Source of the DNA: Carettochelys insculpta
Lineage: Eukaryota; Chordata; Testudines; Carettochelyidae
NCBI RefSeq assembly: GCF_033958435.1
Contig: NC_134137.1
Span: 64,496,001 to 64,560,000, forward strand
Length of the DNA: 64,000 bases
Reading direction: 5' to 3'
Shown in pieces: positions 24,345-36,751 of the stretch. The notes beneath the pieces are model-generated. The model searched no databases and had not been told where the DNA came from. It worked only from the letters and a program-made list of their open reading frames with translations. How positions within the stretch are numbered: position 1 is the stretch's first letter; each line of letters opens with the position of its first letter. The position numbers and the translations under genes are program-made.

Positions 24345-26535
24345 GGCGACACCATGGAGTCCAGAGGGCCCCACAAAATCTGCTAGCCCTAGGCCTCCAG
24401 AAGAGTTAATTTGTCCCTGTTTAGAGATGCAGATGGATGGAGTTTTGATTATTTTGCTGGAACTCAGGGCTACATGTGTGTAGAGGGGCTCTCCACACAC
24501 ACATCTTCCGTCCTCATGCAGAAGAGCTGTGTTAGACCATGATGGTGTCAGATGACCTGAAAGCAGAGAGAGAGAGTGGAAGGGTAAGGCAAAGGCAGTC
24601 TCTCCAGGCATCCAGCAGAAACAAACAAACAAAAAAAAAAACCCCAAACAAACCCTTCTTATTGGGAAGTCCCGTTAAGAGTGGGCAGAAGTATCATGAA
24701 CCATTTGGGAAATTCCTGATAATACAGTTGGGGTTAGCATTTTCTGCATAAAAGTGTGATTTGATTGATGAAAAGTTCCAGTGGAAAGTTCTTTCTTGAT
24801 AGAGTGTCAAAATTTATTTACTACAATTGCAGAAATTGGCGTAAATGATAACACGTTCTCCGTTTCTGCAGAAAAAGTAGAGGCTACATCGTATCATCAA
24901 TTTTTCGTTGGAAGCCTCCATTGAAATAAACTGAGCTCTGCTTAAATGTGGATGATGTCGTATGGCTCTAGAATGTATAAGATTCTTTTCAAAAGCAACT
25001 GATCATAAGTATATGCAGAATGACATTCACTGAGTATAGTCTCCTCCTCTCCGACTGAAAAACTACTATGGAACAGATGAAACAGATGGTGTTGTACCGT
25101 GCTATTGATTTTTAAGCCAGGTACTGGTTTTAAAATTCAGTGGTACAATATGTCTCAATGGAAAGAATGACCTAAATACAAAGATTTTGATGAAGCTCTT
25201 ACAGCAATGGTTATCACAAAGATTTTGTTAAAATATGTGCTTACTCTGGACAGTGTGTGCATATATGGGAAGAGGGGGTGAAACGGAGATAAAATTAAAC
25301 AGTGACTTGCTGTCAAAAACAGTTGACTAATTCATCTACTTATCTGTCATGCACAGCTGCAGAATCTTGTCAAGTTCTGTTATTGTGCAATATGTTCATC
25401 AAATCAAGCCACATACTGCATCCTATGTTATCATACAGTGCTGGGCTCGCCATGGGTCCCTTGGTACTAGACCCGTACCTGTATGATTAACAAAAAAGGA
25501 AAATGGGTGCTGAAGATAGAAAATAAATTGATCTGGAGGGAAAGAGAAGAACTGTGATTATAATCTCCTTCAGTTAAATTATGGTTGTTAGTAATTTTTA
25601 TTGGTAGTAATTACCCATTACTGTGGTGATGACTAGATTGTGTGGCAACCTGAACATGTTAGGCATTTTTCAAACACCGGAAAACACTGCCCGGATGTGA
25701 CGAGTGTACATGCAATCTTAAAGACAAACACAGATGATTGGCGGGAGGGGAAAGAAGATGAAATGCACAAAGCGAATGACCTTCAGGGTAGTAATGGGCA
25801 CTTGGCTTCTCAGGTGCTTGTTATCATCTTTGTTCCTTTTTTAAACGTGAGACACAGTAAGCTGCATTTTCCCACCTTCCCTTCACAGTTCAACCCTTCC
25901 ATCTTTCTCCCATGTTGAATCCCAGAAGCAGTTCCAGTGTTCTTTGGCCTCTCCTCCCCAACGTGTCACCTCCTTCCCTTCAAGTGGAGGAGCAGTTCAT
26001 TCATGAATCAAAGAAACAGATGTATTCAGATAGTGTCTTGAACAAATCACCAAAGTGAGTCTAGTTGAGGGAAAGTGCAGAGTTGATCGTGGGAGCAGCA
26101 GACAAATGGCATTTGCCAAGTCGGGAGGATGGGTGAGGTGATAAGATACAAGGGCAGGTAGGTAAGAAGAGGCAGAATTAGGTAGGGTCTGAACAAGTTT
26201 AGAACAGCAGGCATAAGGAAACTTTTTTTTTTAACTTAGTAAATAGTAATGGATAGGAAGGAGTAACTAAATAATAACTAAGCAAGGTTATGGAAGTGCT
26301 ATTTAACTTCCAAGGTTGTGGAAGCAAAGACAGAGGGCCAATTAAACTGAAGTCATTCCAGAACCTATAGTAAAGTAGTATACTACAGGCAAACAACCGT
26401 AGGCTACACAAAGTTGGTTTTTTTTCCCCCTCCATTTCCAGTATTCCTGGAATAATTGATTGATTAACTTTGGACCATATTATGCTTTCAGTTTAAAAAG
26501 AAAGCTTCCCATTGAAATCAGTAAAGAAGTCCTGC
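24345..26535. other. No gene seen
   Basis: Mostly AT-rich. A simple AAAC/A-rich tract lies at 24620-24650. Confidence 0.45.
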
Positions 26536-26539
26536 ATAA

Positions 26540-26780
26540 CCAGGTGAACTGACAGCCACCACAGGCCCTGGACAAAGTGTAGGAGGGAATCTCCTTGTTC
26601 TCAGAAGGGGCAGGGGCTGGGGAAGCCAGCCCTTTGCACTGTCTGGAGCCCACCGTGCCCCAGCCCTCAAAGCCACAAGGAGGGCACAGTGGTAGTAGCC
26701 TGGAGCCCTGGGCCCCTTTGAATTGCTGGGCTATAGGACAACTGCCCCTTTCTCTTTACTTTTCCCTTTCCTCCCCTCCC
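26540..26780. repeat. Segment related to 23855-24110
   Basis: Shared order: GAAGGGGCAGGG, CAGCCCTTTGCACTGTC, CCTGGAGCCCTGGGCCCCTT, TTTGAATTGCTGGGCT, ACTGCCCCTTTCTC. The copies are diverged but collinear. Confidence 0.45.
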
Positions 26781-26840
26781 CTTCATTTCAGAGGCGCTTA
26801 GTATGTCCCGGGAAGAAATCTACCAGCAGATTTTCATACT

Positions 26841-27252
26841 GGCTGCATCTACACTAGCAAGTTTTTGTGGTAAATGTGGCCCTTTGATAAAGAACACATG
26901 GAGCGTCTACATACAAAATGCACACTTTTCAATCCGAAATCACAAGAACGAGGCTCTTCTTCCGGAAGGCTTCTTACACTCACTGATCAGGAAGAATACC
27001 TGCTTTCAAAAGCTTCTTTCAAAAAAAAAAAAAAAAAGCATGTGGGCCCTTTTTTTGGAAAGAGCAGTCCTAATGATGCTGGATTTTTCAATCCCTGGCC
27101 CGTTCTTTCGAAAGAGCGGGAGCCATGTGGATGCTCTCTATCGAAAGAGCAGATTGATTTTTCGATCTGCTTTTTGTGTGTGGATGCATCCTTTGGAAAG
27201 AAGCTTTTTCAGGAGAGATCTTCCAGAGAACTTCTTTCGAAAAATTCCAGGA
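26841..27252. mobile_element. MITE, right end eroded
   Basis: The left end GGCTGCATCTACACTAGCAA matches the window's MITE termini. The interior repeats TTTCGAAAGAGC and TTTTTCGATCTGC motifs in both orientations, with a 17-nt A run near 27020. The right terminus is not clear. Confidence 0.55.
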
Positions 27253-27254
27253 AC

Positions 27255-28210
27255 AAAACCAAAAAAAGGACTGGTCAATATGAGAAAAATCCCTGCACAA
27301 ATCCAGCTGAAACACCAAACTCAAATAAATTATCAATAGTTTATACATAAAATAGTTTGGCAGGTCTTTGTTTTACCTTCTGAAAATGTTCTGAAAGTTT
27401 AGCTCGTTATGATTATTTTCCATGCACCATGTTATTAGGTTTATACTAAATACATACAGTAATTTTCTTCTATGAATTTATATCACATAGACTGGATCCT
27501 GTTCATCTTCAGCATTGTTTAACTGAGTAAACCTCTGAGGTACATCTAACAACCCACCACCATGTATAGGGCCACCATATTTTGCAGAACCACTGTGACT
27601 CTGCTGCATGGTGATGAAGGGGTAGATTACAGACAGGCTATACTCTACTTACCTGAGATTTTTTTATACAGTCCTTCTCTGCCCTCATTAGGTGCCAAAT
27701 ATGTAGATTAAGCCCGCTTACTGATATCCAAAGTGGATTTTGCTGGGAGTTCTGCTCATTGCTTTCCCAGTTTCTAAGAAACCATGTGTTGGTTATTTCT
27801 ATCACAGAAAAGATTTGATGGATTTAATACACAGAAGAGAAGGGCCACAACTCTGCACAACCACTGGCCAAAATTTCCTGCTAATTCCTAGAATTAGCAG
27901 CCCCTACTACAGCCCAATAGTTGGACTGTCATATGGGAAGGACAATTCCATTACCCTACGGCCTTACTGTAGCTCCCCTGTATAAAGTGTGTTTCCTTAA
28001 GCTCGGTCTAGTATCTAACATTTGGCATTAAGCACTTAATAAGTTGCATTGAGAAACAGCATCCTTTCTTGAAATGACATGAAACTAAGTTTGTGTCATG
28101 CCACCTTGCTGCCTTCCAAGGAGAGATAAATGTGTCATTTTAAGATAATGCCTTCAGATTCTCACTGTCGGAAGCAGACATGTGAAAGGCTCAGAAACAG
28201 CATCTTTATC
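27255..28210. other. No gene seen
   Basis: AT-rich single-copy-looking DNA. Confidence 0.45.
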
Positions 28211-28215
28211 ACTCA

Positions 28216-28950
28216 GTGGCTCTAGTGGGGGAGCATGTAATCTTTTGGGAACAGGTATTATCATTTACTGTGGACCAACAAAGGAGTACTGTGGAAAGGT
28301 GTCTGGAGGCCATAGTGGACCACAAGCTAAATATGATTCAACAGTGTAACACTGTTATAAGAAAAGCAAACATCAGTCTGGGATGCAAGAGGGTTTATAA
28401 GCAAGACACGAGAAGTAATTCTTCCAGTCTACTCCATGTACTGATTAGGCCTCAGCTGGAGTATTGTGTCCAGTTCTGGGTGCCACATTTCGAGAAGGAT
28501 GTGGACAAATTGAAGAAAGTCCAGAGAAGAGCAACAAAAATGCCAAAAGGTCTAGAAAATATGAAAATATTGAAAAATTGGGTTTGCTTAGTTGGGAGAA
28601 AAGAAGACTGTGGCGGGGAAGGAGGCAGGGGCGACATGATAGCAGTTCTCAAGTACATGAATGGTTGTTGCAAGGAAAAGGGAGAAAAATTGTCCTTAAC
28701 CTCTGAGGATAGGACAAGAAGCAGTGGGCTTAAATTGCAGCATAGGCGGTTTAGGCTGGACCTTGGGGGAAAAAGTTTCCTGACTGTCAGAATAGTTGAG
28801 CACTGGAATAAATTTCTGAGGGAAGTTGTGGAATCACCACTGTTGGAGGTTTTTAAGACCACGTTACACAAACACCTGTCAGGTGTTCACTACTGCGTCC
28901 TGCCTTGAGTGCAGAGGATGGACTACATTTCTATGATTCTACGATGCTAA
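28216..28950 (+). mobile_element. CR1 LINE 3' end
   Basis: A 230-residue open frame (28216-28908) contains VDHKLNMIQQCNTVIRKANI and LIRPQLEYCVQFWVPHFEKD, then KKVQRRATKMPKGLENM. This is the C-terminal region of CR1 ORF2 beyond the RT core. The repeat ends in CTATGATTCTACGATG, the CR1 3' tail. It is 5'-truncated and not a host gene. Confidence 0.88.
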
Positions 28951-29930
28951 ATAACCAATGAAGGACAAGGTGTTGCAGTGGGCCCTTTTACTTTGGGAGG
29001 TGTAGGTTCAATTTTTGCCTTAAACGGCTTGTGAAAAATCATTGAATCACATACCTAAATGACTACACAAATGGGAAGAACTGTCAGTCATTAAAGAACT
29101 TTCAGACTGAAGAAGTAGCAGTGTTGTAGGTTGGTTCTGAGGGTCATTGATGGATCAATCTAGCTTTCTGCTGTCAGCAAGATTCCTGCAGAGCTCCGCA
29201 TATAAATTAAACCTGCAGCCCACTCTAGCAGACTCTCTGAGGGAAGGCTGAATTGCTAACGCTGCCTGTCCGCCCCAGCTGTGAATCCATCCTGGGTTTC
29301 CTTGTTCATGCAGAAAGATACAATTTACCTCTGACAACACTGCAGAATCTAGGGTATTAGGTACATTACAACTTGAAATAACAAAAATAGAATAGAAAAT
29401 GTGTCCCAAAGAGTGAGGAAATGTTAGATGATGCTGTAATTGCATTAAATATATTTTGCTGAGCATCAACAACATTATTTTGCTCTCTCAGTTTACTGCC
29501 TTTAAGGATGTTGATTTTAAAGAAGTTAGGGCTTTTCATTTTTGTTTTTTGCCAGTGAACGGAAGACAAAAGTTGAGCAACTTTTAAGCCACAATATTGT
29601 GGCTTATACATTGATTCTTCTTTTAACATGAGATCAACTGAATAATTTCTCTTTTTTCTCTCTCTTTTTGTGTGAGAGCGAAAAAGGAAATATTACATGC
29701 CCTCCTTGCAAACATTTCTAAGGTCCAAACACATAAATACCATATTCCTACCCATACAAAATATGCTAGGTGGACACACAATCTACCCAGAATGTCTTTG
29801 CATGGGGATTGTAGCCAGTCAAAGGACCTGGAGCAAAACCATGAAGACCATGTGTCCTAGTCCCCATGGAGAGAGAAATATGCCAGGAGAAGAATATCCT
29901 AGCAGACACATTCTGATGACCATATCACCT
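28951..29930. other. No gene seen
   Basis: No supportable gene or repeat. Confidence 0.45.
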
Positions 29931-29934
29931 ACTC

Positions 29935-30060
29935 CCATAGGTGCTGGAAATAGGGTACAGGGGTGTGTTGCTTCATCCCCTGGCTTGAAGTGGTTTCCAC
30001 TGTAGACAGGGTTTACCATTTGGCTCTAAACTCCCCATCCACTCCTGTAAAATTTTGTGA
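29935..30060. repeat. Turtle interspersed repeat fragment
   Basis: ATAGGTGCTGGAAATAGGGT, then CCCTGGCTTGAAGTGGTTTC and GACAGGGTTTACCATTTGGC match, as I recall, an abundant turtle DNA-element family. Ends are not resolved. Confidence 0.4.
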
Positions 30061-30567
30061 TATCCAAGTTCACTTGGGGTACATCAGAAGATGCAAAGGT
30101 CCTTTTCACTTTTTGGTGGCTCCTTCTCAATTACCGTTGCTTAAGCTATTGCCCAGATGTGCTGCAGGCAAGGAGCATTTTCCTGATGAATTTTGGGTTG
30201 AAAACGCTCCTTGAAATTGATCAGAAAGAAATTCTAATTAAGAAGAGTGGAAAACTATCCAATAATCCTGATGGAAAGTGCTGCACACAGAAGTCAGGTC
30301 TCAGATCACTAACAGCTTGCTTAGGGCAAGGAAGAGTATGGAGAACAGGAGTTAAAGGGGATCTAACACTGCCAGAGAAAACAGTTCTGTGTTGTCAGCA
30401 GGTGGATGGGGAGTGATCAGTTTTGGGTCTTCCTTCTACTGCTCTGAATGCTCTATTTCCCAGGGATGATGTACTCCATGCAGCCTAAGTGTGAGAAAAA
30501 AAATTTAGAAGGAGTTGAAAATTTGAGAGACAAGGGACACACCCAATTCTCCCATCTCTGTTTCCCA

Positions 30568-30843
30568 CAGTGCAATAGTGTCACAACATTCGCGAGGGTT
30601 CCATGTTCAGAACCCTTGTGAATGTTGATTTTCACTAATATGGGTGCCCCAGAGCCCTGAGGAAGCAGCAGCTGCCAGCGCTCCCCACCCAGAGCCCTGG
30701 GGAAGTAGCGGTTGCTGGCGCTCTGGCCCCAGAGCCCCGGGGAAGGGGTGGCTGCAGGCAGTCCCTCCCGAGCCCCCGGGAAGCGACATTTGCGAATAAT
30801 TGAATTCATGAATGTTGCCCTTGCGAATGTCATGACCTTACTG
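30568..30843. mobile_element. Tigger-like element with internal GC-rich tandem units
   Basis: Left terminus CAGTGCAATAGTGTCACAAC and right terminus GTCATGACCTTACTG are rough inverted repeats containing ATTCGC and CATTCGC words. The right side is followed by TA. Between 30645 and 30785 a GC-rich unit of about 45 bp (AGAGCCCTGGGGAAGTAGCG and variants) is repeated about three times. Confidence 0.6.
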
Positions 30844-30845
30844 TA

Positions 30846-31510
30846 CCCTATTAAAAATAGTACTATTAAGAAAGTGAAGCCTCAGTGGGATAAGAAGTGT
30901 GTGGGAAAAATTATTTCTTAAACAATTCCAGCACCTTAAATCATTACTGAGCTGATAAATACCATTCAAATATGTATTGATGAAATTTAATGTCGCCTCA
31001 TAAGATTTGCCGTTTTGCTTCAGGAAAAAAGTGTACTTTTACTTAAAGTGAATAGATAGATCTTCATGGGTTTCATTCTAGTGCCTGTGATAAACCACAA
31101 AATGGAAGAGCTTGTGAAACAAGAGCTTTTAGTTACCAATTTAGTACGAATTATGAAAGCATTGCGTATTTAATGACTCGACTATTTATTATTTATATTT
31201 CACCCTGAGAGCACATTTACTTTGCCAAGTAATGTGTAATAATTCATGAGATTACCATACTTTTCAGCTCTTTTTAACTATGGCCTTATAATCAGAAGAA
31301 ATGACAGAATATTAATTCTGATGTGCATCAATTTAGTGGTGACATTTCGTGCCTCATTCTCAGTTTCAAGAGAGTTGTTTTTGTTCTTCCATTACATCCT
31401 AGGCAGAAAATGGTATGTCATTAGATCTGTTAAAACATCCATGATATAGCTGTTCCTTTAGAGGATGGGGTCAACTGAAAACCAGACAAATTATGGATGT
31501 AATGTTGAGT
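30846..31510. other. No gene seen
   Basis: AT-rich with nothing recognisable. Confidence 0.45.
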
Positions 31511-31512
31511 AG

Positions 31513-31655
31513 TAAGAGAGAGAGAGCCGTGTTAGTCTGTATTCTAACAAAACAAACCAGCAGTCATGTAGCACTTCAAAGACTAACAAAATAATTTATT
31601 AGGTGATGAGCTTGCATGGGGCAGACCCACTTCTTCAGATGTGTTATGTTAAATA
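31513..31655 (+). repeat. Turtle tRNA-derived Pol III SINE
   Basis: Its head GAGAGAGCCGTGTTAGTCTG resembles the B-box half of the turtle SINE. It is followed by the body CAGTCATGTAGCACTTCAAA, GACTAACAAAATAATTTATT and GGGGCAGACCCACTTCTTCA. This is the most complete plus-strand SINE copy here and the main evidence for a cryptodiran turtle. Confidence 0.8.
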
Positions 31656-31955
31656 CAGCAACAATAAGGGTAATGGCTTTTCAGAAGCTATTTAAGCATA
31701 AGTTTGTCAGCATTCCCAGCACACAGGGTGAGACTGTATTTTTAAATAAAGGAACACACAAAACAACATTCATATACGGTTAAGAAGGTGGAGCAAGAAT
31801 GCATTTTCACACTTTACTCCTTTATTGCAACATGAGCAATGCTTTGCAGGCAAATAAGAAGACAAGGCCACAGACCTAAGTAACCTACAGCTTAGATGTC
31901 CCTCTGCTACCTTAAATTCAATCTATTCAAAACACAATTTTGCGCCTCTCTTATT
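31656..31955. other. No gene seen
   Basis: Nothing recognised. Confidence 0.4.
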
Positions 31956-31959
31956 AATC

Positions 31960-32745
31960 TGTTCCACTTACTTCTGTCTCTTTCTTACTGTTGACAATCC
32001 CACTGTTTTCCTCATCTCCCCAGCATGTAACCTGAGGTCCTCATCAACTCCTGCGTCTCCTTTCTTTGAATGGAAGTTCTTGCTATGCCCCTTCTTTTCA
32101 TTCTCTCTAATGGCCCCGAGCTCCGCCATTTATATTGCTCTCATCCTAGATCATACCTTGCACGTTCTTCACTTGGATTAACCTTGCCCTGCCTGACACC
32201 TCTCCAGTCTTTCCAAAACAACTGCTCTTTGTGCTATTTTCCTTTCCCACTGCTTCAGCCACAACTGTCCCTCCTTAAATCTCTTCACTGATCTTCTAAC
32301 ATGTCAGGAAGCCCTTCCTAATCCCTCCCACTCCTACTTCACTACTGTCATTTATGTCCACTCCCTCTTATAGTCACTCTTCATGTGCCCTTTGCTCCTC
32401 TTCAGTTACGCTCCTTTCTCTTACCTTAGCTTTATACCTTGTCTCATGCTGCCCCTATTCCTGAAGAAATTTGCTAGGTCTTGGCAGCCAATTACCCCCT
32501 CGAACTCTAACCTCCTAACCCTCTAGCCCAGTTCTCTTCTCCCTTGGATCCTCAAAGCCTGTTTCTCTCAGGAATCCTTCCTGCCTTGTTTACCTCACCA
32601 GTACTCTCCCCACACCCTCCTTTGCCTGAACTATGCCTTGCCTTTGTTTGCTCTGTCCACCTCTCTTGTCTGACCTACACAACAAACTCTTTGGAGCAGG
32701 GAATGTATCTTAATGTAAAGTTTTATACGGTATAGCAAACATTCA
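31960..32745 (+). mobile_element. L2-like LINE remnant, 3' part
   Basis: The pyrimidine-rich sequence follows the order of the vertebrate L2 3' region: ACCTGAGGTCCTCATCAACT (31 bases before a CTTTGAATGG block), later CTTTTGCTCCTCTTCAG-like and ACAAACTCTTTGGAGCAGGG, the 3'UTR signature. Frames are broken throughout. Assignment rests on memory of the L2 consensus. Confidence 0.55.
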
Positions 32746-33380
32746 CAGTGCAATGTGAATGACTCGATATGAGGTTATTCAGTTTCAGATGGAGTTGTTG
32801 GTCTCCAAGCAACCCCATTATCTGGGAAATAAATGGAGTCTCATTTTCCAGAGTTCAAACCAGTGACAGTCCAGTTCTGGAAGTTCTTATGGCACTTTGA
32901 GATATCGGCTGCTAAATGGATGCATGTCCTCTTGACTAGGAGGTCTAGAAGGCACCTACTGGGCCTGATCCTCCACCCCATTATGCAGAAGTAATTTACA
33001 ATACTGAGTGATTTTATTTTTAAACAATATCTAAGTACCCCATTAGTTAAACAATACCTGCAATTACTGTTTACTGGTACAGCCATTTTCAAGCTTCCTT
33101 ATTCTGTTAAGCAAGTAGAAAATGTTTATCCCTATTGCTTAAGGTACACTAGTATCAGTTCTCCTTTTCTCAGTGCATTTGATTTAACCACTTCAGATAA
33201 TTTCCGAAAAGTGACAGTAACTCTTAACTATAAACCATTGTGCCGTAAGTTACAAAACTTGTTGGACTCGTCAACAAATTAGAACGTCTGTTGGCATCTT
33301 TCCAAAATAAATTACATTGACATTAACACAAAATGTTTCCCTTATGCTAAAAACCTATTGGACAAGATTCTGCGCTCTGT
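32746..33380. other. No gene seen
   Basis: No supportable gene or repeat. Confidence 0.45.
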
Positions 33381-33384
33381 TCAA

Positions 33385-33615
33385 TTTGTGAAGGTTAGGC
33401 CCGTCAATAGCTATTATGTAAGATGGTTAGGTACGGTGTCCCTAGCCTCTGTTTGTCGGAAGCTGAAAATGGGTGACAGGGAGGGATCCCTTGGTGACTG
33501 CCTGTTCTGTCCATTCCCTGTGTGGCACATCACTTTGGCCACTGTTGGATGATAGGACAATGGTATAGATGGACTTTTGGTCTGACCCAGTATGGCCGTT
33601 TTTATGTAGTTCTTC
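33385..33615 (+). repeat. CR1-type LINE 3' end
   Basis: CCTAGCCTCTGTTTGTCGGA, AATGGGTGACAGGGAGGGAT and TTTGGTCTGACCCAGTATGG, then a terminal ATGTAGTTCT. This 3' tail is shared with 56290-56640, so it is a second LINE subfamily in the window. Confidence 0.7.
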
Positions 33616-34175
33616 TTTACTGAGTAAATCTGGCCAATTGTGAGACTATAAATATTAATGCTAGAGATGTAGTTCTTTTATTCCCTTTATTTCAATCTCT
33701 TACCAAGTTGGGGTTACAAGTAATTTTTTAAACAGCATAGGAGTGGTGATTCATGAGGGACTTTACTGTTGACTGTATGTGAATATTGTGTTGTTATGTA
33801 TTTGTCATGAGGTATTAAGCAGTGATGCTAACTCAGAAGTATGAAATTTCTCACTTTTTGCGAGCAAAAGTTCCTCCTGGACTAGGAAATTCCCTCCATG
33901 CAAAAATAAAGTGCTAAGTGTCTTCTTCAAGTTGTTTTGATTATTTTTGTCCACTTTGCGGCTTGATGAGTTGCACTGCTCCCTTCAGCACTGGGATCAA
34001 CTTGAATTCAGGAAAGCATAAAGACCATTATGTACATATGCACGCTTTACATACAAAATAGGCCAACTTATCGTACACCTCTTAGAAGCCTATGCATATC
34101 GTATGGACCATCTCTTTTGCTGCTCCAGCACCCCAGGCTTACGTATAGATCAACATTCATGTATCTTATGCGTGC
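33616..34175. other. No gene seen
   Basis: No supportable gene or repeat. Confidence 0.4.
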
Positions 34176-34177
34176 AC

Positions 34178-34650
34178 CTAAAGGTGCATCTACAATGGTA
34201 CATGAATAAATGGACATAAATCAGACATCAGGAGCAGTAACGTACAGAAGCCTGTGGGTGAACATTTCAGTCTCCCTGGACACTCAGTAGCAGATTTAAG
34301 AGTGGCAGTCCTGAAACAAAGAAATTTCAAAAAGCAAATGGAGAGAGAAATCTCTGAGCTGCAATTTATTTGCAAATTTGACTCCATTAACCAAGGATTA
34401 AACAGAGACTGGGATTGGCTCGCAGCTTACAAAAACAGCTTCTCTGCCCTGGGTGCTAATGTCTCCCCATTAGACTCTGACAAAGGCTCACATCCCCCTG
34501 TCTAATCTGACTTGTTTTTTCCTCTTTTGATAAGTACTATTGATACTGGGACATTTCCACCTTGCTGAATAGACCTTGTCAGCTGTGGCCCTCCCTCTTA
34601 CTGGGACCCCACTCTTTAAATACCACTCTGAAACCACCACCCCCACTCAT
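34178..34650 (+). mobile_element. Penelope-like retroelement fragment (GIY-YIG end)
   Basis: The frame at 34254-34505 reads HFSLPGHSVADLRVAVLKQR, then ISELQFICKFDSINQGLN. This resembles the C-terminal GIY-YIG endonuclease of Penelope-like elements (H-F-x-x-x-x-H-S, D-L, E-x-x-x-I-x-K, G-L-N). Only this end is present. It runs without a break into the minus-strand SINE at 34651-34775. Confidence 0.55.
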
Positions 34651-34775
34651 GCATCTGATGAAGTGGGCCTTTGCCCACAAAAGCTTATGCTCCAAAATAT
34701 CTGTTAGTCTATAAGGTGCCACAAGACTTCTTGTTGTTCTCAAAGCTACAGACTAACACGGCTACCTCTCTGATA
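34651..34775 (-). repeat. Turtle tRNA-derived Pol III SINE, minus strand
   Basis: On the minus strand it reads GAGAGGTAGCCGTGTTAGTC, GTCTTGTGGCACCTTATAGA, CATAAGCTTTTGTGGGCAAA and CCCACTTCATCAGATGCATG. This is the classic head-to-tail order of the cryptodiran SINE. Confidence 0.82.
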
Positions 34776-35870
34776 ACGGTACATATGTTTATGCCTATGC
34801 AGTACAGCATGTTTGTATATGGATACATATGAAGTAGCATTCATTGAACTCCTATGCACATGTATTTAACAAATGAGCATGATTTTCCTATGCATGAATT
34901 TGCATTAACAGGCCTACTTACGTATTGTTTGAAGATTCTTTGTTCTTTCTGGATTTTGGAGGCTAGCTGGGAATTAGGTCAACCCAGTGATTGATTTGTT
35001 TTAGATTGAACATGTTCACGAGGCACTGAAAACTGCATATATTTAATAAATAAAGTTATTTTGGCTTGGCATGAATTATTTGTATTTTGTAATATGCCTA
35101 AAAATATTGCATGCTAGGTTCTATCTGTGTACCATCTTGTATTTAATGTGAATAAATTGGAACTTCATTTACAGGTCTACTTACATTTTACATTTCATTT
35201 GGTCATGCTGCAGGATTTTGGAGGGTGACTGGGGTTCAGATTTATACAGTGACTTAAAGTAACAGTATAGTCTCAGATTGCATGTTGTCACTCGTCACGA
35301 ACGGAAATGATATTGAATTGGAAGGGCATCAATAGCAGATATTCAACAAGTGATTCCAATGAAACATAAGCCTAGCCCTGCCCGTGCCCAATGGTTCAGT
35401 GCTTCCTGTTTGACTTGTATGAGTGCATTATAGATTATACTCATGGAAAAATTTGAACTCCTTTCAGAATCATGAAAATTAGCCTATGTCTTTATTATAT
35501 GGTGGTTTTTCCCTCCGGAGACAAAATGTTCCCTTTTTCCCTCAGATTCTGAAAATATGGCCAAAATTTCCTCAGGGAGGGAAAATTCCCTCCATTTGGC
35601 ATCACTGGTATTAAGGTGCCCAGCTTCACAACTTAACAGTTATGTGATTTGCAAATCCCACAATAGAGTTATGTCATTGGCAATTTAGGGTTAAATGACA
35701 AAAGTAGAATCTGGGGACCTAATTTTGCCTGCACACTGGGGTAAATTGGGAGTAACTCCATGGAAGTTGGTGGTTAAATGGGATATCAGGTACTAGGCTC
35801 AACTGGCTGGAATGAAAAGGTACAGACAGATTGAGAATATAGTAAAAATTCCACAAAGGTATGTGTGCTG
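34776..35870. other. No gene seen
   Basis: AT-rich. A short GTAAATTGGGAGTAACTCCA motif at about 35740 is reminiscent of amniote repeats but too short to call. Confidence 0.4.
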
Positions 35871-35879
35871 GAAGGGACT

Positions 35880-36015
35880 CTAACCTTGGGCCAGAACTTT
35901 AACTTATCTGCTCAGTTTCCCATCCTTAAAATAAGGCTGATAATATTGAATTCACAGTGTTTTATGAGGATTAATAGCAGTGTAACCTGTGCCTATGACA
36001 GCTGTTATTAACAGG
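35880..36015 (+). repeat. MIR-like relic
   Basis: CTCAGTTTCCCATCCTTAAA followed by ATAAGGCTGATAATATTGAA and TTTTATGAGGATTAATAGCA matches the conserved 3' half of MIR-type SINEs. Confidence 0.5.
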
Positions 36016-36750
36016 CTGCATTGTACTTAACTGACTAAATTCTCCATCAGCACATTTGGGCACAATACCATTGCTTTCAATGGGACTCTTTATGCTGGTG
36101 GTGAACATGACCAAGCAGTTGTAACTGAATTGTGTGATTGTAAGAATGTGCTATTATCGTTGTTTATATTGTCTGTTGAACTGTGGAATAATCTTCCTGG
36201 AGCAGTATTATACATCATATTGCTTGAGAGAGAATCTTGACTGGATAGTGTAACATTCATTGAAAAATGGATTAATGAGATGCCCTAATAAATCTTTTCC
36301 ATGATTTTCTCTCCAAAAGGTCCCTAGTAGTAATACTTCTAAATACTATTCATAGTATCATTTCTTTTACATAGTTCCCAGAGGTTCAGTGGTACTCAGC
36401 CCTATATAAGCACAAACACACAGTCCCTGCCTTAAAAAATAATTACAATCTTATGCATATTGTGTTACTTCATCTTTTCTATGGATGATGCTTCAGCACA
36501 GTCTGAGCAAGATGAGCCAGCTTTTTCCTGTGATGAAAATATCTTTTAATTCTAGTCTAGATCTTGCAGAGTTTAGGCAGCTAAACTATGCTGCCGTAGG
36601 GACAAACAGGATGAAAGAACCAATCACATTTTATTGCCTTTGGCTTTATTTTTAATCCATTTCTATAAAGAGTTCTTTTATACCATAAATCAATGCATAA
36701 ATTCAGGAAACCATTAAACCTAAAATCCAGATAAATGCTGCCTAAACCTA
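36016..36750. other. No gene seen
   Basis: AT-rich. No supportable feature. Confidence 0.45.
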
Positions 36751-36751
36751 T

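Noticed and set aside
26803..27350. Frames of 178 and 158 codons
   Set aside because: They fall on a MITE with repeated TTTCGAAAGAGC words. The translation is repetitive with poly-Lys from an A run.
28216..28908. A 230-codon frame as a host gene
   Set aside because: It is the C-terminal part of CR1 ORF2, ending in the CR1 3' tail.
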